This document shows positions 18,844 to 28,529 of a DNA stretch of 64,000 nt, piece after piece. The stretch comes from Variovorax sp. IB41. GTDB lineage: Bacteria; Pseudomonadota; Gammaproteobacteria; Burkholderiales; Burkholderiaceae_C. The notes beneath the pieces were generated by a model, which was given only the letters and a program-made list of their open reading frames with translations, did not search any database and was not told the DNA's origin. Where the stretch lies: positions 107,024-171,023 of the forward strand of contig NZ_JAEFCB010000007.1 in NCBI RefSeq assembly GCF_016405905.1. Direction: 5' to 3'. The position numbers were made by a program, and so were the translations under genes. Position 1 is the stretch's first letter. Every line of letters starts with the position of its first letter.

Positions 18844-18857
18844 TTGACCGAGGTCAA
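18844..18857. promoter_or_regulatory. FNR-like box upstream of the TTT operon
   Basis: TTGACCGAGGTCAA is the fourth copy of the dyad in this locus. Its centre is about 106 bp before the tctC start. A weak -10-like CAACAT (minus strand) lies at class II spacing. Confidence 0.65.
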
Positions 18858-18998
18858 CTTCTTGGAGATTTCGTATCGGGGTTAGCCCGCGCTGGCCGGT
18901 TTTTTGCGGTGCAGCGAAGCGCCGCCGGGAACCCTATAAAATCGCGGCGCGCACCGGCAACCCCTCGCCGGCCGGGCACCGAGCCCCTCGCGCCAGTC

Positions 18999-19073
18999 GT
19001 CTTCGTAGTTCAATGGATAGAACGGGGTCCTCCTAAGACTCAGATACAGGTTCGATTCCTGTCGAAGGCACCA
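18999..19073 (+). tRNA. tRNA-Arg (anticodon CCT)
   Basis: The acceptor stem GTCTTCG pairs with CGAAGGC, one pair being G-T. The D arm contains AGTTCAATGGATAGA, the anticodon stem GGGTC/GACTC closes the loop CTCCTAA with anticodon CCT, and the T arm ACAGG-TTCGATT-CCTGT is complete. The discriminator A and an encoded CCA end the gene. A TATAAA at 18935-18940 could be its -10. It decodes AGG. Confidence 0.95.
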
Positions 19074-19153
19074 TCCCCACCGATACCCTCCACGGCTTCA
19101 GCCGCGCAGTTGCCACGCGCCTGCGTTGGTGCATGCCATGCCGAAGCCCCCAG

Positions 19154-19179
19154 AAAAAATCCCGGGACCAGCCCGGGAT
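19154..19179 (-). terminator. Intrinsic terminator after metE
   Basis: ATCCCGGG and CCCGGGAT form an 8-bp stem with a 5-base loop. Read on the minus strand it is followed by a run of six T residues. It lies about 60 bp beyond the metE stop. Confidence 0.8.
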
Positions 19180-19237
19180 GTCGAAGGAAGAGAACGCCGC
19201 GCCACCGGAGCGGCGCGCGGCCATGGCGAAGAAAGGC

Positions 19238-21529
19238 TCAGGCCGCAGCGCGCAGCGTCTTGGCGGCCGCCACCATGTTGGTCAGCGCGGGCAGCACTTC
19301 GGCCCACTGGCGCGTCTTCAGGCCGCAGTCGGGGTTGACCCACAGGCGCTCGGCGGGCACGCGCTCCGCCGCCTTCCTCATCAGCTGCACCATGTGTTCC
19401 TGGCTCGGGATGTTGGGCGAGTGGATGTCGTACACGCCCGGGCCGATCTCGTTGGGGTACCTGAAGTTGTCGAACGCATCGAGCAGTTCCATGTCCGAGC
19501 GCGAGGTCTCGATGGTGATGACGTCGGCGTCCATGTCGGCGATCGACGCGATGATGTCGTTGAACTCCGAATAGCACATGTGGGTGTGGATCTGCGTCTC
19601 GTCGCGCACGCCGTTGGCCGTGATGCGGAACGATTCGACCGCCCAGTCCAGGTAGTCCTGCCACTGCGCCTTGCGAAGCGGCAGGCCTTCGCGCAGCGCG
19701 GCCTCGTCGATCTGGATCACGCGCACGCCGGCCTTTTCCAGGTCCAGCACTTCTTCGCGGATGGCCAGCGCGAGCTGCTTGCAGGACGCGGAGCGCGGCT
19801 GGTCGTCGCGAACGAAGGACCAGTTCAGAATCGTGACCGGGCCGGTCAGCATGCCCTTCATCGGCCGCTGCGTGAGCGACTGCGCGTACTGGGTCCACTC
19901 GACGGTCATCGCCTTCGGGCGGCTGATGTCGCCAAAGAGAATCGGCGGCTTCACGCAGCGCGAACCGTAGGACTGCACCCAGCCGAACTGGCTGAAGGCA
20001 TAGCCCTCGAGTTGCTCGCCGAAGTACTCGACCATGTCGTTGCGCTCGGCCTCGCCGTGCACCAGCACGTCCAGATCGAGCGCCTCCTGCTCGCGCACGC
20101 TGCGCTGGATCTCCGCCTGCATCGCCGCCTTGTAGCCCACCGCGTCGAGGCGCCCGGCCTTGTATTCGCTGCGCGCATGGCGGATCTGCGCGGTCTGCGG
20201 GAACGAGCCGATGGTGGTGGTGGGGAACGGCGGCAGCTTCAGCAGCGCGGCCTGCTTGGGCGCGCGCTGGGCGTAGATGCTCTCGCGCCGGCCCAGTTGG
20301 CTGTCGAGCCTGGCCACCGCGGCCTGCACCGCGGGGTTCTTCACGCGCGGCGATGCGCGGCGCGCGGCAAGGGCTGCGCGGTTGGCTGCCAGCTGGTCCT
20401 TTACGGCATCGCGGCCATGGCGCAAGGCAGCGGCCAGCACCCGCAGTTCATCGAGCTTCTGGAGCGCGTAGGCCAGCCACGATTTGACCTCGGCATCCAG
20501 CTTCTGCTCGCTGGCCAGGTCCACGGGCACATGCAGCAGCGAGCACGACGGCGCGATCCACAGGCGCTCGCCCAGGCGCTCGGCCAGCGGCTCGAGCCAG
20601 TCGAGCGTTGCTGACAGATCGCTCTTCCAGATGTTGCGGCCGTTGATCACGCCCAGCGACAGCACCTTGTGCGCGGGCAGCATGCTCAGCAGCGGCACCA
20701 CGTCGTCGCGGCCGTTGATGGCGTCCACATGCAGGCCCGCCACCGGCAGGTTGGCGGCCAGGTACTTGTTCTCCTGCAGCTGGCCGAAATAGGTGGCCAC
20801 CAGGATCTTGACGCGCGCCGCCTTGAGCTGGTGATAGGCCGCATTGAACGCGTGCTGCCAGTCGGCATCCAGTTCGGTGACCAGCACGGGCTCGTCGATC
20901 TGCACCCATTCCACGCCTTGCGCGGCGAGCGTCTCGAGCAGCTCCGCATACACCGGCAGCAGGCGCGGCAGCAGCGCGAGCTTGTCGGAATCGTCCTTGG
21001 CCTTGCCGATGGACAGGTACGTCACCGGGCCCACGAGCACCGGCTTGGCCTTCACGCCCTGGGCCCTGGCTTCGGCCAGCTGCTCCAGGAGGCGCGAGGC
21101 GTCGAGCTTGAACTGCGTGTCCGCGGTGAACTCGGGGACGATGTAGTGGTAGTTGGTGTCGAACCACTTGGTCATCTCGCCGGCCGCCACGCCGCCGCAG
21201 CAACCGGCGTGGTCTTCGGCGCCCTGGGCCGAGCGGCCGCGCGCCACGCGGAAGTAGTTGTCCAGCGCATCGCCATGAAAGCCCTGCACGCGCGCGGGCA
21301 GGTTGCCGAGCGTGAAGCTCATGTCCAGCACCTGGTCGTAGAACGCGAAGTCGCCCACGGGGACGAGGTCCAGGCCAGCCTGGTCGTTCCAGTGGCGCTG
21401 GCGCAACTGCGCGCCCAGGGCCTTGAGCGCATCGCGCGAGGACTCGCCCTTCCAGTACGACTCGAGCGCGAACTTCAGTTCGCGCTTGGCGCCGATGCGG
21501 GGAAAGCCGAGGTTGTGGGTAGTGGTCAT
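19238..21529 (-). CDS. metE: Cobalamin-independent methionine synthase
   Basis: Transfers a methyl group from 5-methyltetrahydropteroyl-glutamate to homocysteine, the last step of methionine synthesis. 763 residues, full length. The N-terminal barrel opens [17 protein letters not shown]. The catalytic C-terminal barrel has [15 protein letters not shown], the zinc ligands in HTHMCYSEF and [11 protein letters not shown], and the substrate motif [11 protein letters not shown]. It is divergent from metR, the usual arrangement for MetR activation with homocysteine. A terminator follows. Confidence 0.97.
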   Translation of the reverse strand: MTTTHNLGFPRIGAKRELKFALESYWKGESSRDALKALGAQLRQRHWNDQAGLDLVPVGDFAFYDQVLDMSFTLGNLPARVQGFHGDALDNYFRVARGRSAQGAEDHAGCCGGVAAGEMTKWFDTNYHYIVPEFTADTQFKLDASRLLEQLAEARAQGVKAKPVLVGPVTYLSIGKAKDDSDKLALLPRLLPVYAELLETLAAQGVEWVQIDEPVLVTELDADWQHAFNAAYHQLKAARVKILVATYFGQLQENKYLAANLPVAGLHVDAINGRDDVVPLLSMLPAHKVLSLGVINGRNIWKSDLSATLDWLEPLAERLGERLWIAPSCSLLHVPVDLASEQKLDAEVKSWLAYALQKLDELRVLAAALRHGRDAVKDQLAANRAALAARRASPRVKNPAVQAAVARLDSQLGRRESIYAQRAPKQAALLKLPPFPTTTIGSFPQTAQIRHARSEYKAGRLDAVGYKAAMQAEIQRSVREQEALDLDVLVHGEAERNDMVEYFGEQLEGYAFSQFGWVQSYGSRCVKPPILFGDISRPKAMTVEWTQYAQSLTQRPMKGMLTGPVTILNWSFVRDDQPRSASCKQLALAIREEVLDLEKAGVRVIQIDEAALREGLPLRKAQWQDYLDWAVESFRITANGVRDETQIHTHMCYSEFNDIIASIADMDADVITIETSRSDMELLDAFDNFRYPNEIGPGVYDIHSPNIPSQEHMVQLMRKAAERVPAERLWVNPDCGLKTRQWAEVLPALTNMVAAAKTLRAAA

Positions 21530-21585
21530 GGGGTAGCGGAGCGTCCGGCAGTCAGGGAAAGGAGGAATCGTAGGTTTGCGGACCC

Positions 21586-21623
21586 GTGAAGTAAAATGGT
21601 CTTATTTCACGTATCCATGAAAT
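21586..21623. promoter_or_regulatory. Candidate MetR-binding region in the metE-metR intergenic space
   Basis: Two overlapping dyads are seen: GTGAAGTAA with TTATTTCAC (21586-21610) and ATTTCA with TGAAAT (21604-21623). MetR sites are built from TGAA and TTCA half-sites; the spacing here is wider than in the enterobacterial consensus, so the exact site is uncertain. Confidence 0.5.
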
Positions 21624-21636
21624 CGGCTCATTGATC

Positions 21637-22572
21637 ATGTTGGAGCGCATGCACCTTTCCATCGTCCAGGAAGTGGACAAGCAGGGCTCGCTCACGGCCG
21701 CCGCCGAGGTGCTGCACCTGACGCAATCGGCCCTGAGCCATTCGATCCGCAAGCTCGAGGGCCAGCTGGGCACGGAGGTCTGGCAGCGCGAAGGCCGCAG
21801 CCTGCGGCTCACCCAGGCCGGCCAGTACCTCCTGGCGGTCGCCAACCGCGTGCTGCCGCAACTCTCGCTGGCCGAGGAGCGCCTGCGCCAGTTCGCAGAG
21901 GGCGAGCGCGGCTCGCTGCGCATCGGCATGGAATGCCACCCCTGCTACCAGTGGCTGCTGAAGGTGGTGTCGCCGTACCTCGCGTCATGGCCCGACGTGG
22001 ACGTGGACGTGAAGCAGAAATTCCAGTTCGGCGGCATCGGCGCGCTCTTCGGCTACGAGATCGACCTGCTGGTCACGCCCGATCCGCTCTACAAGCCGGG
22101 CCTGCACTACGAGCCCGTGTTCGACTACGAGCAGGTGCTCGCGGTCGCGCGGGGCCACCGGCTGGCGAACGTGGCCTACGTGAAGCCCGCGCAGCTGACC
22201 GAAGAGGTCCTGGTCACCTACCCCGTGGCAACAGACCGGCTGGACATCTACAACATGTTCCTCATGCCCGCGGGCGTGACGCCCCGGCGCCACAAGGCGA
22301 TCGAGACGACCGACATCATGTTGCAGATGGTCGCGAGCGGCCGCGGCGTGGCGGCGCTGCCGCGCTGGCTGGTGCAGGAATACGCGGACAAGATGGACAT
22401 CGTGCCGGTGCGGCTGGGCGCGCGCGGCATCGCCAAGCAGATCTTTCTCGGGGCACGCGAGGCGGACACCGATGTGGATTACCTGAAGGCCTTCGTCGAC
22501 CTGGCGCGGCAATCGGGCGCGCTGGCCGACAGGAAGAAGCCCGCTCGGCGCGCCCGTCGCTCGGCCGCGTGA
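21637..22572 (+). CDS. metR: LysR-family methionine regulator MetR
   Basis: 311 residues from the ATG of MLERMHLSIVQEVDK, which fits the MetR N-terminus; a TTG six bases upstream is less likely. The HTH is GSLTAAAEVLHLTQSALSHSIRKLE. The effector-binding half includes MECHPCYQWLLKVV, typical of MetR, and GVAALPRWLVQEY. Divergent from metE. In known systems MetR activates metE with homocysteine as co-inducer and represses itself. A basic tail KKPARRARRSAA ends the protein. Confidence 0.93.
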   Translation: MLERMHLSIVQEVDKQGSLTAAAEVLHLTQSALSHSIRKLEGQLGTEVWQREGRSLRLTQAGQYLLAVANRVLPQLSLAEERLRQFAEGERGSLRIGMECHPCYQWLLKVVSPYLASWPDVDVDVKQKFQFGGIGALFGYEIDLLVTPDPLYKPGLHYEPVFDYEQVLAVARGHRLANVAYVKPAQLTEEVLVTYPVATDRLDIYNMFLMPAGVTPRRHKAIETTDIMLQMVASGRGVAALPRWLVQEYADKMDIVPVRLGARGIAKQIFLGAREADTDVDYLKAFVDLARQSGALADRKKPARRARRSAA

Positions 22573-22601
22573 CGCGGTGATGCGCCCGCGCACGCACTGC
22601 C

Positions 22602-23462
22602 TCAGGTGTAGCGCTTCTCCAGCGCGTCCCACTCGGGCTTGCCCACCAGGCGCTGCCGCTCGGCGAAGGTGGCGACCAGGCCGCTCGCCTCCAGCACCTG
22701 CTTTTCGTCGCGCAGCACCGTGAGCGCCTTCTGCATGCCGGCCACGGCGCCCTGCAGCGCGGCGTTGGCGTACAGCACGATGCCGTAGCCCAGCGCGCCC
22801 AGGTCGGTCGCGTTGAAGATCGGCGTCTTGCCGCCGATCACCATGTTCATGAGCTGCGGCTTGGCCAGGCGCTGCGGCAGCGCGCGGATTTGATCGGCGG
22901 TGGTGACGGCCTCCACGAAGAGGATGTCGGCGCCGGCCTCGGCGAATTTCTGCGCGCGCTCGACCGCGGCCTCGAAGCCGTGCACGGCCGCCGCGTCGGT
23001 GCGGGCCATGATCATGAGGTCGGCGTCCTGGCGCGCATCGACGGCCGCCTTGATCTTGCTCACGGCCTCTTCGGTGGAGATCACCTCCTTGCCCGAGAAA
23101 TGGCCGCAGCGCTTGGGCGCCACCTGGTCTTCGAACTGGATGCAGTCGGCGCCGGCGCGCTCCAGCGTGCGCACCGTGTGGCGCACGTTCAATGCGTTGC
23201 CGAAGCCCGTGTCGGCATCCACGATCAGCGGCACCGACACCGCGTCGCGGATGCGCGCCGTGTGGTCGGCGATTTCCGCCAGGCCCATGAAGCCCTGGTC
23301 GGGCATGCCGAACCACATGTTGGTGACGCCGGCGCCGGTGACGTAGATCGCCTCGAAGCCCAGGTCTTCGACGACCTTGGCCGACAGCGCATTGAAGGCG
23401 CCCGGAACGAGCAGGCCGCGGCGGGCCTCGGCGAGGGACTTGAGTTGCTTGCGGGTGGACAT
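22602..23462 (-). CDS. Isocitrate lyase/PEP mutase family lyase, probable 2-methylisocitrate lyase
   Basis: 286 residues. The fold is that of PrpB-type lyases. The metal and substrate motif VDADTGFGN and the catalytic loop PKRCGHFSGK with its Cys at about residue 119 mark an active lyase and not a mutase or hydrolase. Beyond the core, the protein is closer to the oxaloacetate-decarboxylase or dimethylmalate-lyase side of the family than to standard PrpB (for example GAGVTNMWFGMPDQGFMG). It lies 23 bp downstream of prpF in the methylcitrate operon, so cleavage of 2-methylisocitrate to pyruvate and succinate is the contextual role. Confidence 0.78.
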   Translation of the reverse strand: MSTRKQLKSLAEARRGLLVPGAFNALSAKVVEDLGFEAIYVTGAGVTNMWFGMPDQGFMGLAEIADHTARIRDAVSVPLIVDADTGFGNALNVRHTVRTLERAGADCIQFEDQVAPKRCGHFSGKEVISTEEAVSKIKAAVDARQDADLMIMARTDAAAVHGFEAAVERAQKFAEAGADILFVEAVTTADQIRALPQRLAKPQLMNMVIGGKTPIFNATDLGALGYGIVLYANAALQGAVAGMQKALTVLRDEKQVLEASGLVATFAERQRLVGKPEWDALEKRYT

Positions 23463-23485
23463 TCGAAAAACTCCAGATCAATCAA

Positions 23486-24688
23486 TCAGAAACTGTCGCC
23501 GGGCACGCGCACCCAGCCTTCCATCAGCACGCGGGCGCTGCGGCTCATCAGGGCCTTGGTCACCACCCATTCGCCATCGACCCTGCGGGCTTCCGCGCCG
23601 ACGCGCAGCGTGCCCGAAGGATGGCCGAAGCGCACCGCCTCGCGCTCGCCGCCGCCGGCCGCGAGGTTCACCAGCGTGCCGGGAATCGCTGCGGCCGTGC
23701 CGATGGCGACGGCGGCCGTGCCCATCATGGCGTGGTGCAGCTTGCCCATCGAGAGCGCGCGCACGAGCAGGTCGACATCCGCCGCCTTCACGGCCTTGCC
23801 GCTGGAGGCCGTGTAGTCCTTCGGCGGCGCGACGAAGGCCACCTTGGGCGTGTGCTGGCGCCTGGCCGCTTCATCGATGTGCTTGATGAGGCCCATCTTC
23901 ACCGCGCCGTGCGCGCGGATCGTCTCGAACATGGCCAGCGCCTTCGCGTCGCCGTTGATCGCGTCCTGCAGCTCGGTGCCCGTGTAGCCGATATCGGCCG
24001 CGTTGAAGAAGATGGTGGGAATGCCCGCGTTGATCAGCGTGGCGCGCAAGGTGCCCACACCGGGCACCTCGAGGTCCTCGGCGACCTTGCCGGTGGGAAA
24101 CATCGCGCCGCCGCCTTCGTCACCATTGCCATCGCCTTCATCGGCCGGGTCGATGAATTCGAGCGGCACCTCGGCCGCGGGAAAGGTCACGCCGTCGAGT
24201 TCGAAGTCGCCCGTCTCCTGCACCTCGCCCTCGACGATCGGCACGTGGGCCACGATGGTCTTGCCGATGTTGGCCTGCCAGATGCGCACGGTGCACGCGC
24301 CGTTCCGTGGCACACGGGCGCGGTCGATCAGGCCCTGCGCAATGGCGAACGGCCCGACCGCCGCCGACAGGTTGCCGCAGTTGCCCGACCAGTCGACGAA
24401 GGCGCTGTCGATGGCGACCTGGCCGAAGAGGTAGTCCACGTCGTGGTCCGGCCGCGAAGAGCGCGACAGGATCACGGCCTTGGAGGTGGACGAGGTGGCC
24501 GCGCCCATGCCGTCGATCTGCTTGGCGTAGGGGTCGGGGCTGCCGATCACGCGCAAGAGGAGCGCATCGCGCGCCGCGCCCGGCTGCTGCGCCTCCTTGG
24601 GCAAATCCTGCAGGCGAAAGAACACGCCCTTGCTGGTGCCGCCGCGCATGTAGACGGCGGGAATCTTGATCTGGGGAACGGATGCCAT
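23486..24688 (-). CDS. prpF: 2-methylaconitate cis-trans isomerase PrpF
   Basis: Isomerises the product of AcnD during the methylcitrate cycle. 400 residues from the ATG of MASVPQIKIPAVYMRGGTSKG; the longer open frame overlaps acnD and lacks homology. The family motif MRGGTSKGVFFRLQDLP is at the N-terminus, with SSTSKAVILSRSSRPDHDVDYLFGQV and GNCGNLSAAVGPFAI following. The C-terminal half has the matching MGKLHHAMMGTAAVAIG. It lies 28 bp after acnD, the classical acnD-prpF pair. Confidence 0.93.
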   Translation of the reverse strand: MASVPQIKIPAVYMRGGTSKGVFFRLQDLPKEAQQPGAARDALLLRVIGSPDPYAKQIDGMGAATSSTSKAVILSRSSRPDHDVDYLFGQVAIDSAFVDWSGNCGNLSAAVGPFAIAQGLIDRARVPRNGACTVRIWQANIGKTIVAHVPIVEGEVQETGDFELDGVTFPAAEVPLEFIDPADEGDGNGDEGGGAMFPTGKVAEDLEVPGVGTLRATLINAGIPTIFFNAADIGYTGTELQDAINGDAKALAMFETIRAHGAVKMGLIKHIDEAARRQHTPKVAFVAPPKDYTASSGKAVKAADVDLLVRALSMGKLHHAMMGTAAVAIGTAAAIPGTLVNLAAGGGEREAVRFGHPSGTLRVGAEARRVDGEWVVTKALMSRSARVLMEGWVRVPGDSF

Positions 24689-24716
24689 GGCGATGGTGAA
24701 AGTGATGGTGAGGGTC

Positions 24717-27341
24717 TCAGGCGGAGCGCTTGGTCTCCGCCAGGAAGTCTTGCGCAAAACGCTGCAGCACGCCGCCCGCTTCGTAAATGGACACTTCCTC
24801 GGCAGTGTCGAGCCGGCAGGTCACGGGCACCTGCAGCATGTCGCCGTCCTTGCGGTACACGACCAGCGCGAGGTCCGCGCGCGGACGGGGCGCGCCGATC
24901 ACGTCGAAGGTCTCGGTGCCGTCCAGGCCCAGCGTGAGCCGCGTGGTGCCGGGCTTGAATTCCAGCGGCATCACGCCCATGCCCAGCAGGTTGGTGCGGT
25001 GGATGCGCTCGAAGCCCTCGGCCACGACGGCCTCCACGCCCGCGAGCCGCACGCCCTTGGCGGCCCAGTCGCGCGACGACCCCTGGCCGTAGTCGGCGCC
25101 GGCCACGATGATCAGCGGTTGCCTCCGGTTCAGGTAGGTCTCGATGGCCTCCCACATGCGCACGACCTGGCCCTCGGGCTCGATGCGCGCGAGCGATCCC
25201 TTCTTCTGCACGCCGCCGACCACCGCCATTTCATTGACCAGCTGCGGGTTCGCGAAGGTGGCGCGCATGGCCGTCAGGTGGTCGCCGCGGTGCGTGGCGT
25301 ACGAGTTGAAGTCTTCTTCCGGCAGGCCCATCTTCGCGAGGTATTCGCCGGCGGCGCTGTCCAGCAGGATCGCGTTCGAGGGCGAGAGGTGATCGGTCGT
25401 GATGTTGTCCGGCAAGAGCGCCAGCGGCCGCATGCCGCGCAGCGTGCGCGGCACGGCCGCGAGCGCGCCCACGCCCTCGCTGTCCCAGTAGGGCGGGCGG
25501 CGGATGTAGGTGGACTGCGGCCGCCAGTCGTACTGCGGGCTCACCTTCTCGCCGCTGTCCGCGTGGATCGCGAACATCGGCTCGTAGACCTTGCGGAACA
25601 TCTCGGGCCGCACCGAGGCCGCGACGATCGCGTCGATCTCTTCGTCGCCCGGCCACAGGTCGGCCAGGCGGATTTCCTTGCCATCGACCACGCCGAGCAC
25701 GTCGCGCTCGATGTCGAAGCGCATCGTGCCCGCGATCGCATAGGCCACCACCAGCGGCGGCGAAGCCAGGAAGGCCTGCTTGGCATACGGGTGGATGCGC
25801 CCGTCGAAATTGCGGTTGCCCGAGAGCACCGCGGTCGCGTACAGGTCGCGCGCGATGATCTCCTGCTGGATCGCAGGGTCCAGCGCGCCCGACATGCCGT
25901 TGCAGGTGGTGCAGGCGAAGGCAACGATGCCGAAGCCCAGCTGCTCCAGGTCGTGCAGCAGGCCGGCATCGCGCAAGTACAGCTCCACCGTTTTCGAGCC
26001 CGGCGCGAGCGACGACTTCACCCACGGCTTGCGCTTCAGACCCAGCCGGTTGGCGTTGCGCGCGACCAGGCCGGCGGCAATCACGTTGCGCGGGTTCGAG
26101 GTGTTCGTGCACGAGGTGATGGCCGCGATGATCACCGCGCCATCGGGCATGAGGCCCGCAGCCTCCTGCAGCCGCGCTTCGGCCAGGCCCACGGCGATAT
26201 CGCGCTCGGCCAGCTGCGAGGTCGGCAGGCGCCGGTGCGGGTTGGAAGGCCCAGCCATGTTGCGCACCACGCTCGAGAGGTCGAACGTCAGCACGCGTTC
26301 GTAGCTCGCGGTGGCGAGCGCATCGCCCCAGAAGCCGGCGGTCTTCGCATAGGTCTCGACCAGTGCGATCTGCGCGTCCTCGCGGCCGGTGAGCCGCAGG
26401 TACGCGAGCGTCTGCTCGTCGATGTAGAAGAGCGCGGCGGTGGCACCGTACTCGGGGCACATGTTCGAGATGGTGGCGCGGTCGCCGATCGTGAGGCCGC
26501 GCGTGCCCTCGCCGAAGAACTCCAGGTAGGCGCCCACCACTTTTTCCTTGCGCAGGAACTCGGTGAGCGCCAGCACGATGTCGGTGGCGGTGATGCCCGG
26601 CGGGCGCCGGCCGGTCAGCTCGACGCCCACGATGTCGGGCAGGCGCATCCACGAGGCGCGGCCCAGCATCACGTTCTCGGCTTCCAGGCCACCCACGCCC
26701 ACCGCGATCACGCCCAGCGCATCGACGTGCGGCGTGTGGCTGTCGGTGCCCACGCAGGTGTCGGGGAAGGCCAGGCCGTCCTGCACGTAGACCACCGGCG
26801 ACATCTTCTCCAGGTTGATCTGATGCATGATCCCGTTCCCCGCCGGGATCACCTCCATGTTGGCGAAGGCGCGCTTGGTCCAGTCGATGAAATGGAAGCG
26901 GTCTTCGTTGCGGCGGTCCTCGATCCGGCGGTTCTTCTCGAACGCATTCGGATCGAACCCGCCGCACTCCACCGCCAGCGAGTGGTCCACGATCAGCTGC
27001 ACCGGCACCACCGGGTTCACCTGCGACGGATCGCCGCCCTCGGCCGCGATGGCGTCGCGCAAACCCGCCAGGTCCACCAGCGCGGTCTGGCCCAGGATGT
27101 CGTGGCACACCACGCGCACGGGAAACCACGGAAAGTCGCGATCGCGCCGCCGCTCGATGAGCTGCAGCAGGCACTCGTCGAGGATCGCCAGGTCGCAGCG
27201 CCGCACCAGGTTCTCGGCGTGCACGCGCGCGGTGTAGGGCAGCGCGCGCCAGGCGCCCGGGCGCAGCGCATCGACCGCGGCGCGCGCGTCGATGTAGTCC
27301 AGCGCGGTGCCGGGGAGTGGTTTTCTGTGTCGTGGGTTCAT
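24717..27341 (-). CDS. acnD: Fe/S-dependent 2-methylisocitrate dehydratase AcnD
   Basis: An aconitase-family dehydratase acting on 2-methylcitrate. 874 residues, the AcnD length. Iron-sulfur cluster ligands are in AAITSCTNTSNPRNVI and FACTTCNGMSG, the active-site segment VGTDSHTPHVDALGV is intact, and the swivel domain carries ADYGQGSSRDWAAKG. Pairing with prpF identifies the AcnD type over AcnA. It lies 44 bp downstream of the solute-binding protein gene. Confidence 0.93.
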   Translation of the reverse strand: MNPRHRKPLPGTALDYIDARAAVDALRPGAWRALPYTARVHAENLVRRCDLAILDECLLQLIERRRDRDFPWFPVRVVCHDILGQTALVDLAGLRDAIAAEGGDPSQVNPVVPVQLIVDHSLAVECGGFDPNAFEKNRRIEDRRNEDRFHFIDWTKRAFANMEVIPAGNGIMHQINLEKMSPVVYVQDGLAFPDTCVGTDSHTPHVDALGVIAVGVGGLEAENVMLGRASWMRLPDIVGVELTGRRPPGITATDIVLALTEFLRKEKVVGAYLEFFGEGTRGLTIGDRATISNMCPEYGATAALFYIDEQTLAYLRLTGREDAQIALVETYAKTAGFWGDALATASYERVLTFDLSSVVRNMAGPSNPHRRLPTSQLAERDIAVGLAEARLQEAAGLMPDGAVIIAAITSCTNTSNPRNVIAAGLVARNANRLGLKRKPWVKSSLAPGSKTVELYLRDAGLLHDLEQLGFGIVAFACTTCNGMSGALDPAIQQEIIARDLYATAVLSGNRNFDGRIHPYAKQAFLASPPLVVAYAIAGTMRFDIERDVLGVVDGKEIRLADLWPGDEEIDAIVAASVRPEMFRKVYEPMFAIHADSGEKVSPQYDWRPQSTYIRRPPYWDSEGVGALAAVPRTLRGMRPLALLPDNITTDHLSPSNAILLDSAAGEYLAKMGLPEEDFNSYATHRGDHLTAMRATFANPQLVNEMAVVGGVQKKGSLARIEPEGQVVRMWEAIETYLNRRQPLIIVAGADYGQGSSRDWAAKGVRLAGVEAVVAEGFERIHRTNLLGMGVMPLEFKPGTTRLTLGLDGTETFDVIGAPRPRADLALVVYRKDGDMLQVPVTCRLDTAEEVSIYEAGGVLQRFAQDFLAETKRSA

Positions 27342-27385
27342 CGGGGCGAGTCGTGGCGAATCAGGGGAGCGAATCGAAAGGATGC

Positions 27386-28369
27386 TTACTCGGAGCGCAC
27401 GTCGTTGTCTTTCACGACCTTGGCGTAGCGGGGAATCTCGGCGCGGATCAGCGCGCCGAACTGCTCGGGCGTGCCACCGGCCGCGGACACGCCCGTGGGC
27501 TCCAGCTTGGCGTTGAGTTCAGGGGCCTTCAGGCCGGCGTCGAGCGCGCCGTTCAACTTGGCGAGCACGGCGGGCGGCACGCCCTTGGGCGCGATCAGCC
27601 CGTGCCATGCGACCACGTCGTAGTCGGGCAGCCCGCCGGCCTCGGCGATGGAGGGAATGTCGGGGTAGGCCTGCAGGCGCTGCGCGGTGGTGACCGCGAA
27701 CGCACGCAGCCGGCCCGACTGCACGTGCGGCATCAGCGCCTCGGTGCCCGCGATCAGCATGTCCACGTTGCCGGCCACCAGGTCGGTGACCGCCGGGCCC
27801 GTGCCGCGGTACGGCACGTGCGTCGCCTTGACCTTGGCCATGCCGAACAGGTACTCGCTCGTGATGTGCAGGTGGCTGCCGTTGCCCGCCGAGGCGAAGG
27901 TCAGCTTGCCCGGGTTCTGTCGCGCGAAGGCCAGCAGCTCGCGCAGGTTTTTCGCCTGCACCTTGGCCGGATTGACGCACAGCACGTAGGCGCCCCTGGA
28001 CAGCTGGATCACCGGCGTCATGTCGGCGATGGGGTCGAAGCGCAGCTTGTAGAGCGAGGGGTTGACGGTGTAGCTCCCCGCCACCAGCAGCAGCGTGTAG
28101 CCGTCGCCGGCCGTGTGCAGCGCGTACTCGGTGCCCAGCGTGCCGCCGGCGCCCGGTCGGTTGTCCACCACCACCGGCTGGCCCAGCCGCTGGCCGAGCA
28201 CGTTGGAGGCGACGCGCGCGATGAAGTCGGAGCCGCCCCCGGGCGCGAAGGGGCAGACGATCTTGAGCGGCTTGCTAGGAAAGGCCTCCTGGGCCCAGCC
28301 CGTGCGAACGACGGGGAGCGCGAGCCCGGCCAGGGCGGCCGAGGAAAAGGTGCGGCGGTTCAAAGTCAT
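27386..28369 (-). CDS. Orphan TctC-family periplasmic solute-binding protein
   Basis: 327 residues from the ATG of MTLNRRTFSSAALAG, chosen because CTGGAGACA precedes it. The twin-arginine-like signal NRRTFSSAALAGLALPVV ends at WAQE. Binding-fold motifs are IVCPFAPGGGSDFIAR, VVDNRPGAGGTLGTEYA and ATHVPYRGTGPAVTDLVAG. It is embedded between prpC and acnD with no tctA or tctB nearby. It may feed a membrane pair coded elsewhere, and its position suggests a tri- or dicarboxylate of the methylcitrate cycle as ligand. Confidence 0.87.
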   Translation of the reverse strand: MTLNRRTFSSAALAGLALPVVRTGWAQEAFPSKPLKIVCPFAPGGGSDFIARVASNVLGQRLGQPVVVDNRPGAGGTLGTEYALHTAGDGYTLLLVAGSYTVNPSLYKLRFDPIADMTPVIQLSRGAYVLCVNPAKVQAKNLRELLAFARQNPGKLTFASAGNGSHLHITSEYLFGMAKVKATHVPYRGTGPAVTDLVAGNVDMLIAGTEALMPHVQSGRLRAFAVTTAQRLQAYPDIPSIAEAGGLPDYDVVAWHGLIAPKGVPPAVLAKLNGALDAGLKAPELNAKLEPTGVSAAGGTPEQFGALIRAEIPRYAKVVKDNDVRSE

Positions 28370-28529
28370 GCGGTTGTCTCCAGTGTTGTTGTGCATGCGC
28401 CCCGCGACAGCGTGCCATCGCGGTAGCGGACGCCAGTTTGCGCCTGCAGGCCCGACCCGCGAAAACGCTCGGAGACTCGAGACGGTCGAAACACTGGAGC
28501 GCCGTGCGCCTGTCTGCTTCTGTCAGACG

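Noticed and set aside
24666-27428. 920-aa open frame on the plus strand
   Set aside because: Antisense to acnD, which has intact iron-sulfur and active-site motifs; composition rich in His, Arg and Gly is typical of shadow frames.
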